A program made the position numbers and the translations under genes. The notes below the pieces were generated by a model that was not told the DNA's origin, did not search any database, and saw nothing but the letters and a program-made list of their open reading frames with translations. This document shows positions 56,002 to 64,000 of a DNA stretch of 64,000 nt, in pieces (the stretch's first letter is position 1; each line of letters opens with the position of its first letter). The DNA is from Mycogone perniciosa (lineage: Eukaryota > Ascomycota > Sordariomycetes > Hypocreales > Hypocreaceae). The stretch is taken from contig JAOALB010000202.1 in the NCBI GenBank assembly GCA_025331125.1, positions 1 to 64,000 on the forward strand, written 5' to 3'.

Positions 56002-59000
56002 TTATTTATTTTATTATTTATGTCTATTAAGTAAACTAGTTATATAAATCCTTTATAGGTAATAGGATATTAAAAGCCAGCAGCTAACGCTGCTATTTGC
56101 TTAGTTTCGATTTATAAAGGAAAGAGGGTTAATTTAAGTAATATTAATCTATTTCCGTTAAGGGAGGATTATAAAGGTCCGCTTCCTTTACTAATTTCTA
56201 AAAGGCTTTACTTCCTATAAGTCTAAATAGGCAAAAGAGGGGGGTTCTTTTAAAGGGATATTTAGAAAGAAAGGCCTAACTATTTTATATTCTGCAAAAT
56301 AGCCTTGCCTCTTTAATTCGCTGCACTTACAGATAGACTCTCTATTATATCCAAAGTGTTTATAGTATTCCTGGAAGTCCCTATATCCTGATCTCTCCGC
56401 TAAGAGCTTATAAAGGATAAGGTATAAAAGTTTAAGCTTTAAAGGGGAGGCTAGGGCTCTGAGTCTTTACTATTTATAGCCCTCTAAAGTCTTGCCAAGT
56501 TAATCCTACTCCTTTACCTCTGCAACTTTTTCCTTAATCTATCTTTTAATATATATAATTATAGCCTAGTTTTATAGTGCAGTAAAGAAGGCTGTACTTT
56601 ATTTAACTAAACAGTTAACTTATTTATTGCCTATAATATCCTTATATCTTAAAACCTATAAAATAATAATCCTATAAAGCAAGATACTTTATACTAGTTT
56701 CTAAAAGTATATATATACTCTTTATATAAATAGTAAAAGCTTACTAAATAGCCTATTAATAACTAATAAATTATTTAAGAAAAATAAAGCTATTTAAATT
56801 ATATAGTTTTCCTTTATATATCTAGCTATTAGCTCTATAGCCTTTAAAGCAGCCTATACCTTTATATTATAGACCTTTATACTGTTAAAGCGTCTATTAT
56901 TTATAATTACTTTTACTTTATAGTAAGCAATTACTTTTTAACTTATATTCCCTTTTATTTAAAATTTATTAGAGTAAGCTAAAATTAAATAAAGGGGGAG
57001 AGAGTTAATTAACTTTAAGTATTTCTTTACTGCAATTAATTTACCTATGCCTTTTAAATTAAAATTAAAGAAAATATATAGGGACTTTTTAGCAAAAAGG
57101 GTAAGTTTAATGGTTTTATTAATTAAGGCAGTAGTATATTAAAGTCTAGTTTATAGTAGTTAAAGAGGGAGTTTTTTATTAATATATTAATTAATTAAAT
57201 AGTTTTAATTTAATCCTATAAACTTTACTATATACTTAAATTAAGTTTATATTAATGTAATACTAACTATGAAGACCTTTAACTCTTTATATAGGATAGG
57301 AATATTCATAGTTTTTTAAATTAAAAGGACTACCTTTACTATAGTTTTAAAGGCTTTATTTATTTTATTTATTAAGCCAAATACTTTTATATTTACTTAT
57401 TTAATAAAGTTAATTTGCAATTATTATTTATACTTTAAGTACTATACTTTTATTTTATATAAAGTAATAGGGAAAATACAGGCCTTTATAAAGTACTATA
57501 CTTAAAGGTAAAGTCTAATAAATTAATCCTGTCTCTTTTATAAATAAAAATAGGTTTCTTACTTATAAAAGACTCTGCTTATTTTATAAATTAAATAGGC
57601 TAGCTTTATTACCTAAACTATAAAACTAGTCTATTTTTTATAATAATATTAAAGGCTTTAAAGATATTAAAGGTAAATAAAGTTATAACCTCCCCTTTAC
57701 TTAAAGCAACTTTAATATTATAAATTAAATAGGCAATTAAGTCTATAGCCGCTTTTTTAAGGAAGGCTTTAAAGTATTACTTTAAAAGGATTTTATATAT
57801 AAATACTAAAAAGGATACCTTTTTAGTAAATAGCCTTTTAAAGCCCTTTTTTTATATAAAATAATAATAAAATAGGCTTAAAGGCTTTATAGGTTATATA
57901 GTTAAGCTTATTAGGCTTAAGTATAATAGTAACTTTAATATTTTTAAAGGGGAAAAGGTAATATTTTAATTTAAGGTAACCTTTAAAGAGGTTTATAATA
58001 AACTCTTTAATAGTAGGCTATATATAGTATAAAAAGGCAACCAATATATTATTTGCGCTAGGTGCAGTATTTTTTACTTTAATTATAGCCTTTTTTGCCT
58101 TTTTTTTAATAACTATTTTATCTTATAATATTTAAGGGTTCTTTAATGCCTAAGGTTTTTAAAGGTTTTTAATATCTTTTTTAACTTTTTTTTATTACAG
58201 TAAATATTCTTTAAAAAAGGCTGCTTGCTCCCTAAAGTTTAAAATACTCTTACCGCTATCTATTAAAAGGGGGGGTTAAAAATAGTTTATGGCTTTACGC
58301 TATTTAACTACCTATTAAATGCCTTTACCTAAGCTAGCTTTAACTATAATTTTATCCTAATAGTTGCGTTTTTTATATTTAATAATATTATATAGTATTC
58401 TTTTTACTTTAATTTATTTATTAATTTTAAAAGGTACTATAATATAAGCTAAATAGGCTATTTAGCAGTCTTTATTTTACTAAGGGGCGCTATATTTATT
58501 TTAATATCCTTTTTTGCCTATTAACTATATATAGTCTGCGAAAAGTCTCTAAAATACTTATATAGCCTTATCTAAATCTCCTTTAATTAAATTAATTATA
58601 TTTACCTTTAAAAGGAACTAGGCGTATATATATATTAACTGGCTAAACTTTTATAGGCTTTTAAAGAGGATATATTCCTTTCCTATATCAGCTATTAGCT
58701 TAATAAGGCTTAAGAGTATAATAGTAACTATATAGTAATCTAAGCCTATATTTAAGTTTCTTGCAACAGCTATTAATATAATGCAGTTAAAGAAAATAAA
58801 GTTAATGTATTTTCTAGAATCCTTTATAGGGGCGTTTATAAAGGCTGGGATTAGGTTATACCTATCCGCTTATTTACTTAATTTATTGCCTGCAGCATTT
58901 AAGGCTTAGCCTAATTACTATATTTAATATAATATATTAAAGTCCCTTATAATAATTAACTTTAAAGGGGGCTAGCCTTAACTTTTAAAGGTTTTTATTG

Positions 59001-61441
59001 CAGTATTAAAGGAAGCTTTATAGTAAATATTAACAATAATATAGCTATAGACTTTTATTTAATAAATATAATTACTTTTTAATTTTAAAGGTAAAAGTTA
59101 TTAATATAATAAATTTAATAATTTTTAATATATATAAAAATAAAAGGTTTAGTCTCCCTTTAATTATAAAATAAACTAAATACTTAAAAGTTAAGGTAAG
59201 ATTTTATTTATTTTTTAAATAATATAGCGTTTTAGTAAATCTATAGCCTTTAAATAAATATAATATTAAAGCTATTTTTTAAGCTAGTAAAAAGGCTATA
59301 TTATAGTACTATCCCTGTTCTTTTATATTAGCTTAAAAGATTTTTAAGTTAAAGTTCTTTTAGCAGTTTTAATAAAGTCTATTATTTATAAATTAAACTT
59401 ATAGGGTTTATTTCCTTTAAAGGATTCCTTTAAGGCATTATTTATAAAGTTATTTAAATTAATAACCTTTACTGTAAAGTAAGCTAGTAAACTTTCCTTT
59501 AATAAACTATTAAAGATATTTATTAAGTTAATTCTATTTTAAAGGGGCTTTATTATAAGGGTAAGGGGTATTATTTTACTTAAAGGGAGAGGTCTTTAAA
59601 TCTAAGCTTTAAAAGTAATAAAAGATTTAGTTAAGGCGGCTTAAAGAGCTCCTTTACTAAATACATTAAGACTAAGCTTAAAGGTAAAAGGGGCAGGGTT
59701 CTTTTTCTAGAATTCTTAAATTTTAAATTCTTTAATGCTTTTAAATTATTCTTTAATAATATATATTTTTATACTATTTTTAATAGTTAAATATATATAA
59801 TAGCTTAAAATATTAAATTAATAAAGTTTAAGGCAATTAATATATTAAATAAGGTTATTACAGTTTTTATTTCTATTAATATATTAAAAAGCAGGTTTAC
59901 TATATTTTTTATAGTATACAGTTTTAATATACCTTTAAGGATTATAAAAGCTAAGGCATCTATTATATTAAATTACTTATACCTTTTAAGTTTAAAGCTT
60001 TATTAAAGCTAAGCAGTTAAAGAGTTTAAAGCCTATTTTAATTTCCTTTTTAAAAGAGATAAAGTAGTAGTAAGTATTAGTAGTCTCGCTAAAAGGGGCC
60101 TTTTAGTAAAAGATTAAAGGTTTTTTAAACCTAGCGCTCCTTTAAGCCTCAATTAGGATTAATATATTAATAGGGAAAGTATTTAAAGTATTAGTATAGT
60201 ATTTAAAAACACTTTAAATAAGAAAATTCCTTTATATATATACTTTTTTAATCTTTAAGCCGCTAGCCTTTATAGTTAAAGTTAAGGCAAGGATCTTTTT
60301 CTTAATATCTTTTATTTTAATTTAAAGTATAAACCTAGACTTTATTTCCTAAAAGTAAATAATATCTTTACTTTTAAAGTTACTCATTTTAATAACCTCC
60401 TGCCTAACGCTAATAGCAGTAATTTTCTTTTAGTTATAGTTTAAAGGGATTTAAAGGAAAATCCTATGATTAGTCTTTAAATTAATCTTCGCTTATTTTT
60501 ATTTATTTTTATAAATAATAAAGGCTAGCCTGCTATTATTTTAAAGGGAAGGTTTATTTCTGTTTCTTTATATTAAAGAGTTTTTATTTATGCCTATAGC
60601 TATAACTATAGCTTATATAACCTATTTTAGGCTATTAGTTAATAGGGGGGTTCCTGCGCTAATTTTATTTAAAGGCTAAGGCTTAATTTACTATTATTTA
60701 TTATTTTAGCGGGGCTTTTTATTAATTAATTAAATAGTTAATAGTTAAGTAAAAGGAAGGTTTCTGTTTAATTTTTTAGGGTCTATAAAGGCCTTTAAAG
60801 AAAAGAGGTTTTTAAAGGTATTAAAAAGGGCTTTACTTACTAATATAGCTGCTAAAAAATAGTGTTTTCTTTTATGTTTAGTTAGATAGTTGTTAATAGC
60901 TTAAGCTACTAAAAGTAATACTTCCTGCCTAGCCCTTTAAATTAAGTTAATTTCTTTAATTTGCGTAAAGATTTTAAATACTATATTTAATTGCTTTCTG
61001 TTTATAAAGGCAAGGGCTTCTGTCAGCTTACTTTAAAGGGAGGAAAAGAGGCTTTCTTAAGTCCCTTTTAAGAAAAGAGAGATACTAGGTTTTAAATTAA
61101 AACTAAAATTAAGTTTAGGGACATTAATTTTAATATATTTATTATTAATACAGCGTTTCTTAGGCGTAAATAAAAAGACTATAGTCTCCCTTTACTTTAA
61201 AAGTAAAGGAGTGCCCTCTTTTTTAAGTCGCTAAAGTGCTACCTGCTTAATAGCAGTAAAGTTTAATTATCCCTAGTTTACTTAAAGTCTAATAATGTTT
61301 ACTATTTTTCTTTAAGTGCTTAATAGGGGCGAGAGAGCGTTATTAGACTTATTTTCTTAATAGCTAGTTAAAAGGTTATAGAATTTTTAGTAAATAGGCA
61401 CCTAAAAGGTAGGGTACCTGTAGGTATAGGAGGGAAGCTTA
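56002..61441 (-). mobile_element. Full-length Tad-like LINE, copy 3, RIP-destroyed
   Basis: A 5.44-kb element read on the minus strand. Its 5' end (61441 downwards) repeats the leader of copy 2, e.g. GGCACCTAAAAGGTAGGGTA and GGAGGGAAGCTT. ORF1 is about 61310-59320 and ORF2 about 59320-56300, both full of stops. A landmark comparable to copy 1 is TTGCGCTAGGTGCAGT at 58045. The 3' UTR (56002-56110) ends in a TTTA-type repeat on the plus strand. Differences from copies 1 and 2 are overwhelmingly C/T and G/A. It shows what the complete element looked like. Confidence 0.88.
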
Positions 61442-61458
61442 TATAAATTTATATATAT
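61442..61458. repeat. Target-site duplication of LINE copy 3, 5' side
   Basis: TATAAATTTATATATAT, identical to 55985-56001. Confidence 0.75.
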
Positions 61459-61469
61459 AGGTATCTCTA

Positions 61470-61700
61470 TATAACATTCTAGGTTAATTCCTATAAATAA
61501 CTAAATTAAGGTATAGAGTGTTTATTTTAATAGAGAGGTTAAGGATAATAATAAGCAGTAATAATATTATTACTATTTTATAAAACTAAACTATTTTAGT
61601 AAATATAATCCAGTATTATAATATAGTTAATAACTGTTTAAGTAACTATATTAAATAATTGTAATTTATTTAGTTTTATATATAAAGGAGATATATACAG
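61470..61700 (-). repeat. Gypsy-type LTR, partial, RIP-mutated
   Basis: TATAACATTCTAGGTTAATTCC matches the reverse-oriented LTR start at 49636 (TGTAATGATCCGGGTTGATTC), and similarity runs to TATATATAAAGGAG near 61693. The other LTR end is not found, so it is truncated there. Confidence 0.7.
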
Positions 61701-62719
61701 AGTATAGGTATTGGTAGGATAGATTACTAGTAATCCTGTCTGGCTTATAACGTAATCCCTATAGTAAAGCATAATCCTTTTCTAATTAGCCTATTAGTTT
61801 TAAATTCTTCCCTTTTAAAAGGGCATTATTATAGGGTTATAATAGTCTACTACAGTGCCTACTATATATAGTATACTAGTTAAGCCTATTTATAGGCTAG
61901 GGTTAAATTTTAATTTATATACCAGTATATAGACTGCTGTACTATCTATAAGCTATATAACTTGCTAGTGGCTTTACTTAGCAGGACTTTAAGGTTACTT
62001 TCTTATAGTAACTTTATACTGCAATATCTATAACAGGCTAAATTTATTAAGCAACTTTAAAGCCAAAGGTAACTGTCTAGAAATAGCTATATATATAAAG
62101 TATATATACTATAGGTTATATATATACAGTATATATATATATATATAAGTCTATTACACCCTATAATAAGCTAAAAGGGCACTATTAATATATTATATAT
62201 ATACTTTTTAAGCTTTATTATAGTCTCTGTTAAGCCCTTCCAATATAGAGATACAGTTAAGAGCGAAATCGCTGTCCTCTTTACACTCTTTATAATTTTC
62301 TAGGCATAGACTATAGTAAAGGGCAAAATAAGTTTCTGCATTTTTTAGTTTTAAAACATTCTAAGTATAAACCAATTCTATAGCGCAATATAGCTGATAT
62401 AGTGCCAGGCTTAAGTCGATATATACTTTTAAGAAGGTGCTTTACTATAGGCTAGAATTGGACCTTTTACGGGGCATTAGGCAGTTACAGTAAACACCTA
62501 ACTTTTAAGGTATAAGGAGATATTGCCTGTCTGTATCCAGTATTAGGCAGCGATATTTATTGGAACTATGCCGTCAATAAAGCCAGAATAGGTTTATTAT
62601 TGCTAATATATAATATCGATAGCTTTGCAACTTACTGCCTTTTAATATAAACTAATGGATACTATAGTCTAGAAAGATTTACCGACTAATAAAATAGTTA
62701 TAGCTGTTAGTTATAGCAA
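61701..62719. other. AT-rich, RIP-mutated sequence, not assigned
   Basis: Partly readable plus text at 62390-62480 could belong to the upstream part of the Tc1/mariner relic or to another element. No landmark is certain. Confidence 0.4.
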
Positions 62720-63640
62720 ATATATAGTATATAGAAAGCGATTGAAACAATAATGCTTTAAAATAATAAAAGTACCCTTTAACTATATTAGCTAATATAG
62801 TATTATTATGCTTTATATATAAGAAATTTATATAAGCAGTTAATTAAATAGCGTAATATATTTTAATATAAGATAATCGATTTTTTATATAATAAAACTA
62901 AAATAAAAGTATTACTTTATAGTATTAGCTAGACCTTAAAGGCTATAGGATAGTTTAAGAAAATAAGCTACTATATAGTAAAGTAATAAAATTATAAACT
63001 GTAAGATTTATATCTATATAGGCTCTTAAAATATAAAATTAATTAACTAGTCTTTATTAATAAGTCTAGTTATAATAAAAAAGTTAAGTAGAGATACTAA
63101 AAATAGGCCCTGTAATAATATATACTAGTATAGATTAATAGGTTTAATTGTAAGTAAAGGTTTTAGATTCTTTAAGTATATATACAGGATAGCGTTTTAT
63201 TTGCGTATATATATTTAAGATTAATAAATAGCAAGTTTTTTAATAACTTTATTAAATAGCTATTATATTACTACAGTAAATAGCCTAAACCTAAATCAGT
63301 CTTTGTTTTAAATAATACTAGCTTCCATTACTTAAATAGGCTTAGGCAATTATATACTAAGGCAGGGGTTAAGCTGCTTTACCTGCTACTATACTCGCTA
63401 GACTTTAATCCGATCAAGGAGTTCTTTACAGAACTAAAAGTATATATTAAAAAGTATTGGCAAGTGTATAAGGACCTAATTAAGGAGGATTTCAAAGCCT
63501 TCCTAAGGCTATATATCGAGATTATAGGCTCTCGCTAAGCAAATACTAAAGGTTACTTTCGCTATACTAGACTGTCTATAAAGGAACCTCTTAAGTAAAT
63601 GCTCTGCAAGTTATATTATTATTTAAAAAGAAAATATATA
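62720..63640 (+). pseudogene. Tc1/mariner DDE transposase, RIP-destroyed
   Basis: The plus frame near 63300-63540 reads SVFVLNNTSFHY, LYTKAGVKLLYLLLYSLDFN, PIKEFFTELKVYIKKYW, then FKAFLRLYIEIIGSR and, after a stop, ANTKGYFRYTRLSIKEP. This is the DDE_3 C-terminal half: the second Asp (now Asn through G-to-A), the PYSPDLNPIE block (P changed to L, E to K) and the final helix of Tc1/mariner transposases. Earlier text around 63170-63270 fits the middle of the domain. The N-terminal HTH region and the TIRs are not located. Confidence 0.75.
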
Positions 63641-64000
63641 TACTTTATGTCGCGGAGCGCAGTATAGCTATATAGAGTATAGAGAGAAATAGGAATAAAG
63701 CTTGATTCTAGTAATAAATATACCATAATAGCCTTACTATATATATATATATAGCTAATATAAAGGAAAACGTAGAATATATATATTATAAGCTCCTTAG
63801 CGCTAATAAGCGCTAATAAATAGTAGGTCTTTAGCCTACTTAACCTAATACCCCCCAGTTAATAAAGCTATTCCTAGTGCTTTATTAACTATTATCCTAG
63901 TCTATTTATAGTATTATAACTATTTAACTGCGCTTTTAAAGCCTCTTTTACTTAATTAAAAGCTCTTTTATTATAAATATATATTAATATTCTATTATTA
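63641..64000. other. AT-rich end of window, no gene recognised
   Basis: A brief patch GTCGCGGAGCGCAGTATAGC at 63649-63668 keeps higher GC; otherwise A/T-rich. Nothing assigned. Confidence 0.4.

Noticed and set aside
1..64000. A Starship-type element with a DUF3435 captain tyrosine recombinase
   Set aside because: The gene content (kinase-like, HET-type, nuclease-fold) is reminiscent of such cargo, but I found no recombinase frame or relic and no matching element ends.
1..64000. CRISPR array, bacterial operons, rRNA or tRNA genes
   Set aside because: None seen. Spaced repeats here are LTRs, tandem duplications or microsatellites, and the genome is fungal.

Overview
The window is eukaryotic and comes from a filamentous ascomycete (Pezizomycotina). 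Four things point there: short GT..AG introns of 48-62 bp, fungal gene families (monocarboxylate-type MFS carrier, GT1 glycosyltransferase, HET, BTB/POZ, GH18 chitinase, coiled-coil kinase-like protein), Fot1/pogo, Tc1/mariner, Gypsy, Copia and Tad-like LINE elements, and large blocks driven almost to pure A/T with TA-rich wording and C-to-T/G-to-A stop codons. The last is the signature of repeat-induced point mutation (RIP). A Eurotiomycete is my best guess, but I cannot fix the genus.

Layout. 1-6 kb: Gypsy LTR end, a complete but dead Fot1/pogo transposon (643-2482), a Copia-type LTR piece, a short non-LTR element and a LINE fragment. 6.4-12 kb: two apparently intact genes, a PD-(D/E)XK (Uma2-like) nuclease-fold protein and a spliced MFS transporter. 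12.5-17 kb: a MITE, LTR pieces and two inverted Copia-type LTRs, one followed by a half-tRNA-iMet primer site. 17.6-31.8 kb: broken accessory genes (HET C-terminus, CCCH-finger N-terminus, BTB-like pieces, a RIP-killed kinase-like gene, a GH18 chitinase C-terminus) plus a Tc1/mariner remnant carrying a nested SINE-like insertion. 33-34.4 kb: an intact glycosyltransferase. 35.6-38.3 kb: a well-preserved but frameshifted LINE copy. 38.9-64 kb: mostly RIP-destroyed repeats, including a Gypsy gag-protease region, two solo LTRs with perfect 5-bp target duplications, a full-length RIP-killed LINE bounded by a 17-bp duplication, and a Tc1/mariner DDE relic.

Only three genes look clearly functional: the nuclease-fold protein, the MFS carrier and the glycosyltransferase. 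The rest is a repeat graveyard with two distinct kinds of decay. Multicopy sequences are RIP-mutated, while low-copy gene fragments keep their base composition but carry frameshifts and truncations. The most novel-looking item is a ~0.67-0.72 kb SINE-like family whose 3' tail matches the 3' end of the resident LINE. I did not find a convincing new multi-gene system.
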